From Stutzerimonas stutzeri (GTDB lineage Bacteria; Pseudomonadota; Gammaproteobacteria; Pseudomonadales; Pseudomonadaceae), in assembly GCF_002909485.1 (NCBI RefSeq), contig NZ_PPXG01000004.1, positions 62,001 through 126,000 of the forward strand: a DNA stretch of 64,000 nt, written 5' to 3'. A model generated the notes under the pieces. That model saw nothing but the letters and a program-made list of their open reading frames with translations, did no database searches and had not been told where the DNA came from. Position numbers and translations under genes: made by a program. The number at the start of each line of letters is the position of its first letter. Within the stretch, counting starts at the first letter, position 1. Positions 1 to 9,417 of this stretch are shown in pieces.

Positions 1-1656
<1,656 letters not shown>

Positions 1657-1682
1657 TTGACGAGGCCTGAGCGAGACGTTGC

Positions 1683-1705
1683 GGGCCGGTGGATTTAGCC
1701 GGCCC
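1683..1705 (+). terminator. possible hairpin terminator after thiC
   Basis: A 7-bp GC-only stem (GGGCCGG / CCGGCCC) with a 9-nt loop sits about 25 bases after the thiC stop and before the convergent lipoprotein gene. There is no T-run, so it may only be a 3'-end-stabilising hairpin. Confidence 0.35.
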
Positions 1706-1717
1706 GTGCCATCCTGA

Positions 1718-2455
1718 TCAGAGATATTCCGGTTTCAAAATGCCCTTGAGCTGTTCACGCGGTATGACCAGCTCGGGGTGCCCGCTTGAATACGGAGCGA
1801 TGCTGTACACATCGTATTTGAGCAGCACACTGTCCTTGAGCAGCGCGACATGAGCGGTCTGCTGGAACGGCCAGAAGTCGATGAACTCGGCGTCCTGATC
1901 GTGCTCGTTCTCCACCAGCCAGCGCTGATGCGTCTGGCGTGCGGCGCGCCAGAAGTTGCCCTCTTGCCCTGGGATCAGCAGATCTTCCAGGCGCAGTTCC
2001 TTGTTCCGCTCCCGGTCGTAGTTGATGAATCCACGGCCAGGCATTCCATGGGCTCCACCTACGTAGAGATAGCTGGACAGCTCGATAACCAGAATATCGC
2101 CGTGTTGTTCACGTAGTTTGGCCTGCAGGTAGCTGCTCCAGGTCGGCTCAGCCGTGCTCAGGAACTGCTCCTCATAACTCCGTAGCGATTCAGGTAGTCG
2201 ATCATCCGGACCATTGATGGTCATCCGCCGCAGACGCGCATCGATCAGGCGATTCAGTTCCGGTTCGTCGGCAAATTCCAGGGAGTCGATGTTTACCAGC
2301 GGGCAGCTTTCCTCTTTGCAACCCGCAGGTCGCTGTTCCGTAACGTTCTGGCGGACCTCGAGTGGGCGTTCCGACGCGAAGTGCTGGCAGCCGCTCAGCA
2401 GCACGGCAAGGCTGCTCAGCATGATGAGATTGCGGATGGATGCGGTTGGATTCAT
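1718..2455 (-). CDS. DUF3298/RsiV-type lipoprotein
   Basis: This is a predicted lipoprotein of 245 residues. The chosen ATG begins MNPTASIRNLIML, a signal peptide ending in the lipobox LLSGC, so the mature protein would start at Cys24; a longer frame upstream has no signal-like sequence. The body resembles the DUF3298 family of periplasmic proteins: acidic N-terminal half, then a block with YVGGAHGMPG and LRLEDLLIPG and a C-terminal segment with SGHPELVIP. The molecular role of this family is unclear; one branch is the extracytoplasmic part of RsiV anti-sigma factors, but no anti-sigma part is seen here. It is convergent with thiC and divergent from nudF, so it is probably a single-gene unit. 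Confidence 0.8.
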   Translation of the reverse strand: MNPTASIRNLIMLSSLAVLLSGCQHFASERPLEVRQNVTEQRPAGCKEESCPLVNIDSLEFADEPELNRLIDARLRRMTINGPDDRLPESLRSYEEQFLSTAEPTWSSYLQAKLREQHGDILVIELSSYLYVGGAHGMPGRGFINYDRERNKELRLEDLLIPGQEGNFWRAARQTHQRWLVENEHDQDAEFIDFWPFQQTAHVALLKDSVLLKYDVYSIAPYSSGHPELVIPREQLKGILKPEYL

Positions 2456-2671
2456 GGTTCGTCCAGACATGACAGTGCGCTTTCGATTACCGACCAGGCG
2501 TGAAGTTCGTACAGTTCGGCCAACGGAGCTTTCTTCGACTAAGGTGGTCTGCAAAGGGCTGCGCCAGAGGCGATGCCGCGTTAGGATGGCCATGATGCCG
2601 CTCACGACGTGACGGTTGCAGTCATTCGCCGCCGCGTCCGGCGCGGATCAAACCGATATGAGTAGTACCCC

Positions 2672-3289
2672 ATGAGCGAGACCTTCAAGCCCGGCCCGGA
2701 TGATGTCGAGATCCTCCGACGAGAGCAATGCTTCAGCGGTTTCTACCGGCTGGAACGCCTCCACCTGCGCCATCGCCAGTTCAGCGGCAGCATGGGCAGG
2801 GAGCTGACTCGCGAGCTGTTCGTACGCCACGATGCCGTTTGCGTGCTGCCTTACGATCCGCAGCGCGATCAGGTGGTGGTGATCGAGCAATTCCGGGTGG
2901 GTGCGGTGGGCAAGGTCGAGAATCCCTGGTTGATTGAGCTGGTGGCAGGCCTGATCGACAAAGACGAGTCGCCCGAAGAGGTTGCCCGACGCGAGGCGAT
3001 CGAAGAAGCGGGTTTGGAGCTGGGCGAGCTTTTGCCGATTACACAGTACTTCCCGTCTCCGGGCGGCAGCGACGAGCGGGTTCATCTTTATGTCGGTCGC
3101 TGCGACAGCGAGGGCGCGCAGGGGGTCTTCGGCCTGGCCGAGGAGGGCGAAGACATACGCGTACACGTCTGGTCGCTCCAGGAGGCACTCCGTGCAGTAA
3201 ATGACGGTCGTATCGACAATGCGGCAAGCATCATTGCGCTGCAGTGGCTGGCTTTGAATCGCGAGCAGGTGCGGGGGGCATGGACATGA
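2672..3289 (+). CDS. nudF: ADP-ribose pyrophosphatase NudF
   Basis: This Nudix hydrolase splits ADP-ribose into AMP and ribose 5-phosphate. The 205-residue protein carries a complete Nudix box at about residues 93-115: Gly, five residues, Glu, seven residues, then REAIEEAGL. The acidic metal ligands are all present. Length matches the E. coli NudF/Pseudomonas family (about 205-210). The DUF1249 gene starts inside its 3' end and cpdA follows, an order typical of Pseudomonas. No convincing Shine-Dalgarno sequence is seen before the ATG, so its expression level is hard to judge. Confidence 0.95.
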   Translation: MSETFKPGPDDVEILRREQCFSGFYRLERLHLRHRQFSGSMGRELTRELFVRHDAVCVLPYDPQRDQVVVIEQFRVGAVGKVENPWLIELVAGLIDKDESPEEVARREAIEEAGLELGELLPITQYFPSPGGSDERVHLYVGRCDSEGAQGVFGLAEEGEDIRVHVWSLQEALRAVNDGRIDNAASIIALQWLALNREQVRGAWT

Positions 3290-3732
3290 GAAAGACGCGC
3301 GAGCGATACCGGGTCGACCTGCTCGAACTGCAGTCGGCCTGCGAGGCCAATTATTTTCGCCTGATGCGACTGCTGCCCGGCATGCGCAACGGTTGCGACG
3401 AGCGCCGCATCGCCATCAGCCAGGGCGACCAGCTGCTCGGGGTGCTGGTGCTCGAAGTGCTGGAGACCTGCCCCTACACCACGACCTTGCAGGTCAGCCA
3501 GGAGAACTGCCTGACCTGGCTGCCGGTGCCCAAGATGGAAGTGCGGGTGTACCACGATGCGCGCATGGCCGAGGTAATTCGCGCTGAAAATGCGCGGCGT
3601 TTCCGCGGCATCTATCACTATCCCAATGCGCAAATGCATCAGCCGGACGAGAAGAATCAGCTCAACCTTTTCCTCGGTGAGTGGCTGGGCCACTGCCTGG
3701 CCTGCGGGCACGAGCTCGAGCCAGTGGTGTAA
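3280..3732 (+). CDS. yqiB: DUF1249 protein YqiB
   Basis: YqiB-type DUF1249 proteins have no established biochemical function but are conserved between nudF and cpdA in gammaproteobacteria. The protein is 150 residues from the ATG chosen here, beginning MDMRKTRERYRVDL; an ATG two codons downstream is equally plausible, while a longer start at 3244 adds only nudF-overlapping residues. Typical features are the N-terminal YRVDLLELQ..C..NY..L..L segment and the MEVRVYHDARMAEV stretch. It overlaps the nudF stop by about 10 bases, suggesting translational coupling. Confidence 0.88.
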   Translation: MDMRKTRERYRVDLLELQSACEANYFRLMRLLPGMRNGCDERRIAISQGDQLLGVLVLEVLETCPYTTTLQVSQENCLTWLPVPKMEVRVYHDARMAEVIRAENARRFRGIYHYPNAQMHQPDEKNQLNLFLGEWLGHCLACGHELEPVV

Positions 3733-3820
3733 CCGCTTCATCTACTCTGCAAACAGGCTGGCGCTTGGCCGTCTTTGGTGTGCGCTGCACGGTTCTGTGA
3801 CCCACGCCCACATCCTGCGG

Positions 3821-3850
3821 TTTACCCTCCTGATGGGCTCCTACCATAAT
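3821..3850 (+). promoter_or_regulatory. candidate sigma-70 promoter for cpdA
   Basis: A -35-like TTTACC (3821-3826) and a -10-like CATAAT (3845-3850, five of six consensus bases) are separated by 18 bases. They lie 32 bases upstream of the cpdA start, in a gap after yqiB. This is a pattern match only. Confidence 0.4.
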
Positions 3851-3881
3851 TCCGTTGCGTTTTAGCTCAAGGAGAAGGGTC

Positions 3882-4697
3882 TTGCCTGGCGCGTCCCTGA
3901 CTGCTGTTGAAGATTCGGTAATGCTGGTGCAATTTACCGATAGCCATCTGTTCGCCGAAGCGGACGACAACCTGCTGGGCATGAATACCTGTGACAGCCT
4001 CGATCGGGTGGTCGAGCTGGCCATTGACGAGCAGCCGCGTATTGACCTGATTCTGGCCACCGGTGACCTTTCGCAGGACGGTTCGGTTACGTCCTACCAG
4101 CGTTTTCGCCGCACTGTAGAGCGTATCCAGGCTCCAGCGCGCTGGTGTCCTGGCAACCACGATGAACTATCGGCGATGCGCGAGGCGGCCCATGGCAGCG
4201 CGCTGATGGAGCCGGTTCTGGACATTGGCGGCTGGCGTGTGGTGATGCTCGATACGCTGGTGGCGGGTTCGGTTTTTGGCATGCTGCGCGGTGATCAGCT
4301 AGAGCTACTTGATCGTGCGCTGAGCGAAGCGACGGGTCGCCATCATCTGATCTGTCTGCACCACCACCCTGTTTCCATTGGCAGCCGCTGGATGGACACC
4401 ATCGGGCTGCGTAATTCCGATGCGCTATTCGACGTGCTGGACCGTCACAGCAATGTGCGCGCATTGCTCTGGGGGCATATTCACCAGGAGTTCGATCAAT
4501 GGCGCAATGGTGTACGCCTGCTTGCATCGCCGTCGACTGGGGTGCAGTTCACCCCGCAGAGCGAAGAGTTTCAGGTCGACAGCGCAGCGCCGGGGTACCG
4601 CTGGTTACGCCTGTATCCGGATGGGAGGTTAGAGACCGAAGTTTCTCGAGTCAGCGGCATTGAGTTCGAGATCGATTACAGCGTCAAAGGTTATTGA
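3882..4697 (+). CDS. cpdA: 3',5'-cyclic-AMP phosphodiesterase CpdA
   Basis: CpdA hydrolyses cAMP and so limits signalling through the CRP-like regulator Vfr in pseudomonads. The metallophosphoesterase ligands are visible: FTDSHLF (D-x-H), ATGDLSQDG (GD), PGNHDE (GNHD) and LWGHIHQEFD (GHxH). I chose a TTG start at 3882 because AAGGAG lies seven bases upstream and because it gives 271 residues, the usual Pseudomonas length; the longer in-frame ATG at 3855 has no ribosome site and adds nine arginine-rich residues. In P. aeruginosa cpdA is activated by Vfr; no clear CRP-type site was found here. Confidence 0.95.
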   Translation: MPGASLTAVEDSVMLVQFTDSHLFAEADDNLLGMNTCDSLDRVVELAIDEQPRIDLILATGDLSQDGSVTSYQRFRRTVERIQAPARWCPGNHDELSAMREAAHGSALMEPVLDIGGWRVVMLDTLVAGSVFGMLRGDQLELLDRALSEATGRHHLICLHHHPVSIGSRWMDTIGLRNSDALFDVLDRHSNVRALLWGHIHQEFDQWRNGVRLLASPSTGVQFTPQSEEFQVDSAAPGYRWLRLYPDGRLETEVSRVSGIEFEIDYSVKGY

Positions 4698-4742
4698 ACG
4701 TCGTCGTAATTGGGTAAACGCCCTTATATCCACTGGCCTAGT

Positions 4743-4769
4743 TGGCCGCCGAACCGGCTATCTTTTTTT
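4743..4769 (+). terminator. weak intrinsic terminator between cpdA and yqiA
   Basis: A short stem (GCCG / CGGC with flanking pairs, 6-nt loop) is followed after two bases by a run of seven T. The stem is short, so termination is probably partial if it occurs. Confidence 0.35.
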
Positions 4770-4868
4770 CGCCTCTCCGCTGCTTGGCCCGGTGTAACTG
4801 CCAGGGCAGGCAGCTTGCAGAAGGCGGCGGGTGCCTTGTAGCCTTGCGCTTTTAAATGAACTGTATTC

Positions 4869-5474
4869 ATGTCCAGTTACCCGCCTGCCATTCTCTATAT
4901 TCACGGCCTCAACAGCTCACCTCTTTCACAAAAGGCGAGCCAGCTGTCCGGTGCGCTGGAGAAGCTCGGCCTGGCCGAACGGCTGCGGGTGCCCGCATTG
5001 CACCATCATCCACGCCAGGCCACCGCTCAGCTCGAAGCCTGTATCGCCGAGCTCGGGCGACCGCTGCTGGTCGGCAGCTCCCTTGGCGGCTACTATGCGA
5101 CGCACCTCGCCGAGCGCCATGGCCTGAAGGCTTTGCTCATCAATCCGGCAGTGGCGCCGCACCGTCGCTTCGACGGTTATCTCGGGCCACAAACCAACCT
5201 GTACAGCGGCGAAGTCTGGGACCTCACCGTGGATCACGTGGCTGCTTTGGCGGAACTGGAAACCGCGCCACCCCAGGATGCCGAGCGCTATCAGGTTTGG
5301 CTGCAGACGGGCGACGAAACGCTGGATTATCGTGACGCCGCGCAGTTCTACCGTGGCTGTGCACTGCGCATTCAGGCTGGGGGCGACCATGGCTTCCAAG
5401 GGTTTGCTGAGCGTTTGCCGGCGCTCTTGGCGTTTGCCGGCTTGGAGCCGGAGGCGTACCTGGAGCAGCTCTGA
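4869..5474 (+). CDS. yqiA: YqiA-type esterase
   Basis: This is an alpha/beta-hydrolase of the YqiA (UPF0227) family, 201 residues, the usual size. E. coli YqiA has esterase activity on short acyl esters; the natural substrate is unknown. Visible catalytic features are ILYIHGLNSSP near the N-terminus (oxyanion region), the nucleophile elbow GSSLGGYYA and the C-terminal GGDHGFQGF carrying the catalytic histidine. The position between cpdA and parE is conserved in Pseudomonas. The ATG at 4869 is used; no strong ribosome site precedes it. Confidence 0.93.
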   Translation: MSSYPPAILYIHGLNSSPLSQKASQLSGALEKLGLAERLRVPALHHHPRQATAQLEACIAELGRPLLVGSSLGGYYATHLAERHGLKALLINPAVAPHRRFDGYLGPQTNLYSGEVWDLTVDHVAALAELETAPPQDAERYQVWLQTGDETLDYRDAAQFYRGCALRIQAGGDHGFQGFAERLPALLAFAGLEPEAYLEQL

Positions 5475-5568
5475 CAGAATCATGTGCAGGATGTAGCAAC
5501 GGCGATCTTCGCCATGTGCGGCGCAGTCGTTCTTTTGCCTTCGCTAAAGCTGATCTGCACGCTTCATT

Positions 5569-5590
5569 CCGGCCGGTGCGCTGGTTTTTT
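5569..5590 (+). terminator. short intrinsic-like terminator before parE
   Basis: A 5-bp stem (CCGGC / GCTGG with one G-T pair) with a 6-nt loop runs directly into six T residues, about 95 bases after the yqiA stop and 50 bases before parE. Confidence 0.4.
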
Positions 5591-5640
5591 CACGGCTCTT
5601 AGGGGTCGATTGTTCAGAACATAAGGACAGTGCCAGACAG

Positions 5641-7527
5641 ATGTCTTATACCGCAGAAGCCATCGAGGTTCTTTCCGGCCTCGACCCGGTGCGCAAGCGC
5701 CCGGGTATGTACACCGACACCTCGCGGCCCAACCATCTGGCCCAGGAAGTCATCGACAACAGTGTCGACGAAGCCCTTGCCGGTCATGCTCGCGCGGTCC
5801 AGGTGATCCTGCACCAAGACAGCTCGCTAGAAGTGATCGACGACGGCCGCGGTATGCCGGTGGACATCCACCCTGAAGAGGGGGTGCCCGGCGTTGAGCT
5901 GATCCTTACCAAACTCCATGCCGGCGGCAAGTTCTCCAACAAGAACTACCAGTTTTCAGGCGGTCTGCACGGCGTCGGTATCTCTGTGGTCAACGCCCTG
6001 TCGACGCGGGTCGAAGTGACCGTCAAGCGCGATGGCAGCGAGTACCGCATGAGCTTCGCCGACGGCTTCAAGGCCACCGATCTGGAAGTCATCGGTAGCG
6101 TCGGCAAACGAAACACCGGCACGAGCGTGCGTTTCTGGGCTGACCCGAAGTACTTCGACTCTCCCAAATTTTCCATCACCCGCCTCAAGCATGTCCTCAA
6201 GGCCAAGGCGGTCCTGTGCCCCGGGCTTAACGTCAGCTTCGAGGACAAGAGCACCGGCGAGAAAGTCGAGTGGCATTACGAGGATGGCCTGCGTTCCTAT
6301 CTGGTCGACTCGGTCAGCGATTACCTGCGCCTGCCCGATGAGCCCTTCGTCGGCGCGCTGGCGGGTAACACCGAGGCAGTGGATTGGGCGCTGCTGTGGC
6401 TGCCTGAGGGCGGCGAGAGCGTCCAGGAAAGCTATGTCAACTTGATTCCCACGGCCCAAGGCGGCACCCACGTGAACGGCCTGCGTCAAGGGCTGCTGGA
6501 TGCCATGCGTGAGTTCTGCGAGTTCCGCAATCTGCTGCCGCGTGGGCTGAAATTGGCTCCAGAGGATATCTGGGAGCGCATCTCTTTCGTTCTCTCGATG
6601 AAGATGCAGGAGCCGCAATTCTCCGGCCAGACCAAGGAGCGCCTGTCTTCTCGCGAGGCCGCTGCTTTCGTTTCCGGCGTGGTCAAGGATGCGTTCAGTC
6701 TTTGGCTCAATGGGCATCCCGAACTGGGCATGCAGCTGGCCGAGCTGGCGATCAACAACGCCGGGCGTCGTCTCAAGGCCGGCAAGAAGGTCGAGCGCAA
6801 GAAGATCACTCAAGGCCCCGCCCTGCCCGGCAAACTGGCCGACTGCGCGGGGCAGGACCCGATGCGCGCTGAGCTTTTCCTGGTCGAAGGGGATTCGGCC
6901 GGTGGTTCGGCCAAGCAGGCGCGGGACAAGGAATTCCAGGCGATCATGCCGCTGCGCGGAAAGATCCTGAACACCTGGGAAGTCGACTGCGGTGAAGTGC
7001 TCGCCAGCCAGGAGGTCCACGATATTGCCGTAGCGATTGGCGTCGACCCGGGAGCGGCGGATCTGGGGCAGCTGCGTTACGGCAAGGTCTGCATCCTCGC
7101 CGATGCCGACTCCGATGGTCTGCACATCGCCACGCTGCTGTGCGCCTTGTTCGTCCAGCATTTCCGTCCATTGGTCGAAGCCGGACATGTCTATGTTGCC
7201 ATGCCGCCGCTGTATCGAATCGATCTGGGTAAGGACATCTTTTACGCGCTCGATGAGGCTGAGCGCGACGGCATCCTCGATCGTCTGGTCGCCGAGAAGC
7301 GCCGCGGCAAGCCTCAGGTCACTCGATTCAAGGGGCTCGGCGAGATGAACCCGCCGCAATTGCGCGAGACCACCATGGACCCCAACACCCGCCGCTTGGT
7401 GCAGCTGACCCTGGACGACTTCGAGGGGACTCGCGAAATCATGGACATGCTGCTCGCAAAGAAGCGCGCTGGCGACCGCAAGAGCTGGCTTGAGTCGAAG
7501 GGTAATCTGGCGGAGGTGCTGGTTTGA
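5641..7527 (+). CDS. parE: DNA topoisomerase IV subunit B ParE
   Basis: ParE is the ATPase subunit of topoisomerase IV, which decatenates daughter chromosomes. The 628-residue protein has the full type IIA layout: GHKL ATPase domain with the nucleotide-binding DNSVDEALAGHA segment and glycine-rich GGLHGVG loop, transducer domain, then a TOPRIM domain with EGDSAGGSAKQARD and the metal-binding DADSDG. The C-terminus ends with FKGLGEMNP and the usual tail. It heads a tightly packed run ending in parC; its stop overlaps the next start by four bases. Confidence 0.98.
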   Translation: MSYTAEAIEVLSGLDPVRKRPGMYTDTSRPNHLAQEVIDNSVDEALAGHARAVQVILHQDSSLEVIDDGRGMPVDIHPEEGVPGVELILTKLHAGGKFSNKNYQFSGGLHGVGISVVNALSTRVEVTVKRDGSEYRMSFADGFKATDLEVIGSVGKRNTGTSVRFWADPKYFDSPKFSITRLKHVLKAKAVLCPGLNVSFEDKSTGEKVEWHYEDGLRSYLVDSVSDYLRLPDEPFVGALAGNTEAVDWALLWLPEGGESVQESYVNLIPTAQGGTHVNGLRQGLLDAMREFCEFRNLLPRGLKLAPEDIWERISFVLSMKMQEPQFSGQTKERLSSREAAAFVSGVVKDAFSLWLNGHPELGMQLAELAINNAGRRLKAGKKVERKKITQGPALPGKLADCAGQDPMRAELFLVEGDSAGGSAKQARDKEFQAIMPLRGKILNTWEVDCGEVLASQEVHDIAVAIGVDPGAADLGQLRYGKVCILADADSDGLHIATLLCALFVQHFRPLVEAGHVYVAMPPLYRIDLGKDIFYALDEAERDGILDRLVAEKRRGKPQVTRFKGLGEMNPPQLRETTMDPNTRRLVQLTLDDFEGTREIMDMLLAKKRAGDRKSWLESKGNLAEVLV

Positions 7528-8507
7528 GCCGCCGTTGGCTGGCACTGCTGTGCCTGGCTTCTGCGCCGCTGTGGGCCAACGAGCCGGCGCCCGAACTCAA
7601 ATTGCTCGGCGAGTATCCGGTTGAGGGCATGACCGGCGGCAACCTGTCAGGGATGGCCTGGTGTGGCGACGCACTATGGGCTGTATCGGACCGTGAGGAC
7701 GACGTTCTCTATCGCCTGGATACCAGCGTCTCGCCATGGCAAGCGGAGCCTGAGCGCTTCGAAGCAGGCCCTCCGCCAGACAGCGGACTGCCCTGGGGCA
7801 TGCGTATGCGGGCCTGGCTCAGTGGCCATGTGCGAGGTGGTCATCTGGACTTCGAGGGGCTCAGCTGCGACAGCATGGGCAATCGCTATGTGGTCAGTGA
7901 GGCCCATGCGGCCGTGCTGCGCGTTAGCCCGGCAGGCACCGCGGAATGGCTTCGCCTGCCCGATTCGTTGGTTCGCCAGGCGCGGGCCAGCGGTATGCTC
8001 TGGCACTTCAATGCACTGTTCGAAGGCATTGCGGTCGACCCGAAGGCCGAGCGCATGTGGTTGGCCGCCGAGCGAGAGCGCCGTGGATTGCTGGTATTGC
8101 ACCGCAAACAGAGCAGCTGGCAATGCACCGGCGGCTGCGTATTGATGGCTCAAGGTGGTAACCATCAGCCACCGGAAGCGCTGGGTGAGATGCCGGTACC
8201 GCGCAGTTTTTCGGCCATCTCGTTCTTTCGCGACAAGTTGTTCGTACTGGAGCCATCGGCCTACCAGATTTGTCGCCGCAGCCCGGCCACCGGCGCGGTC
8301 GAGCGGTGCTGGTCGTTTGCCGCCGAAGCCTTGACCGAGGAGCGCCGTTACGGTGAGCCCTACGGCAACGCTGAGGCGTTGTGGGTCGATGCCGAAGGCG
8401 CCTGGATCGGTGTCGACAACAACGGCAAGGCACGTGGCGATGGCGAGAAGCGTCCGATCGTCTGGCGTTTTGCTGCTCCAAATGGCGGCTGGGGCGCGCG
8501 GCCGTGA
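7524..8507 (+). CDS. secreted phytase-like (esterase-like activity) family protein
   Basis: This 327-residue protein starts with a probable Sec signal peptide (MSRRWLALLCLASAPLWANE, cleavage likely after WA) and looks like the Phytase-like (PF13449) beta-propeller family. The family label implies a phosphate-ester hydrolase, but activity is rarely shown. Features include LSGMAWCGDALWAVSDRE near the N-terminus, LDFEGLS, FEGIAVD and the C-terminal YGNAEALWVDAEGAWIGVDNNG, repeated propeller strands typical of the group. The start is TTG, overlapping the parE stop (TTGA), with GGAGG about ten bases upstream. The homologue sits in the same place in P. aeruginosa. Its link to topoisomerase IV is unknown. 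Confidence 0.85.
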   Translation: MSRRWLALLCLASAPLWANEPAPELKLLGEYPVEGMTGGNLSGMAWCGDALWAVSDREDDVLYRLDTSVSPWQAEPERFEAGPPPDSGLPWGMRMRAWLSGHVRGGHLDFEGLSCDSMGNRYVVSEAHAAVLRVSPAGTAEWLRLPDSLVRQARASGMLWHFNALFEGIAVDPKAERMWLAAERERRGLLVLHRKQSSWQCTGGCVLMAQGGNHQPPEALGEMPVPRSFSAISFFRDKLFVLEPSAYQICRRSPATGAVERCWSFAAEALTEERRYGEPYGNAEALWVDAEGAWIGVDNNGKARGDGEKRPIVWRFAAPNGGWGARP

Positions 8508-9037
8508 GCCAGACTGCCGGGCGTCGCGCCGGGCGTGTGATGCTGGTGCTGGCTTGGGGGGCAGGGTTATTCCTGGCTACGCGATTCTTCGCGGCTTGGG
8601 AGGAGGGTCGGGCCAATCCAAATCGCGAGCCGCTTTCCTACGTGCAGGGCGAGCAGATCGAAGTGCAACTGGCCGGTAATGCCCAAGGGCACTTTGTCGC
8701 CAGTGGGCGTATCAATGGCCAGCCGGTGACCTTTCTGCTCGACACCGGCGCCACCGATGTCGCCATTCCGGCCGAACTGGCCGAGCGCCTGGGCTTGCAA
8801 CGTGGTGCAGCGGTGATGTTGCACACCGCCAACGGCCAGACCACCGGCTACCGCACCGTACTGTCGAGCCTCGAACTGGGTGACATTCGGCTGCGTGATG
8901 TGCGCGCTATCGTCGCTCCCGGCTTTCGCGGCGACCAGGTACTGCTCGGTATGAGTGCCCTGAAACAACTTGAGTTCACCCAGCGCGCTGGCACCCTGGT
9001 GCTGCGCCAGCAACTACCAGAGAGGCGAGCACAATGA
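8504..9037 (+). CDS. retropepsin-like membrane-anchored aspartic protease
   Basis: This is a 177-residue clan AA aspartic protease of the TIGR02281 type. One N-terminal membrane segment (VMLVLAWGAGLFLATRFF) would anchor it with the protease outside the cytoplasm. The single active-site motif LLDTGATDVAIP (D-T-G) is intact, as expected of a retropepsin that works as a dimer, followed by a second hydrophobic-glycine strand near LLGMSALKQLEF. The GTG start at 8504 overlaps the previous stop (GTGA); a longer frame from 8381 only reads through the upstream gene. No physiological substrate is known to me. Confidence 0.87.
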   Translation: MSQTAGRRAGRVMLVLAWGAGLFLATRFFAAWEEGRANPNREPLSYVQGEQIEVQLAGNAQGHFVASGRINGQPVTFLLDTGATDVAIPAELAERLGLQRGAAVMLHTANGQTTGYRTVLSSLELGDIRLRDVRAIVAPGFRGDQVLLGMSALKQLEFTQRAGTLVLRQQLPERRAQ

Positions 9038-9417
9038 GCGCACTTATACAGGCCACCGTGCCGGTGCTGGCTTCGCTGAACCTCGATGAAAGCCGTGACT
9101 TCTACACGAGGTATCTCGGCTTCCATGTACTGCTGCAGGCTTCTGACTACCTGATCGTGGTGCGTGACGGGGCAGAGCTGCATTTTTGGCTCTGTGCGCA
9201 GCGGCATATCGCACAAAACACCTCCTGCTATGTACGCACCGGGGACTGTCAGGCGCTGTATCAAGAGTTCAGCCAGCGTGGCTTGGTCCTTGATGCCCCT
9301 GTTTCGCGGTCCTGGGGTATGAAAGAGCTTTACGTCATCGACGCCCACGGCAATTTGCTCAAGTTCGGCGAGCAACAAGTCGTGAGTCATCCAACCTTTG
9401 CTGAAGAAAACTGCTGA
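9034..9417 (+). CDS. VOC-fold protein resembling bleomycin-binding proteins
   Basis: This 127-residue protein belongs to the vicinal oxygen chelate (glyoxalase/bleomycin resistance) superfamily. The pattern [20 protein letters not shown] followed by YLGF, then ELHFWLC and the C-terminal [16 protein letters not shown] matches small drug-binding members such as Ble rather than metal-dependent glyoxalases, because the histidine/glutamate metal set is not evident. Its start overlaps the protease stop (ATGA) and its stop overlaps the parC start (TGATG). As I recall, P. aeruginosa has no such gene here. Antibiotic binding is a family-based guess only. Confidence 0.85.
   Translation: MSALIQATVPVLASLNLDESRDFYTRYLGFHVLLQASDYLIVVRDGAELHFWLCAQRHIAQNTSCYVRTGDCQALYQEFSQRGLVLDAPVSRSWGMKELYVIDAHGNLLKFGEQQVVSHPTFAEENC

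Noticed and set aside
5956..7545. 529-residue open frame antisense to parE
   Set aside because: It is the shadow of a GC-rich coding gene on the other strand, has no family likeness or ribosome site, and parE is certain.
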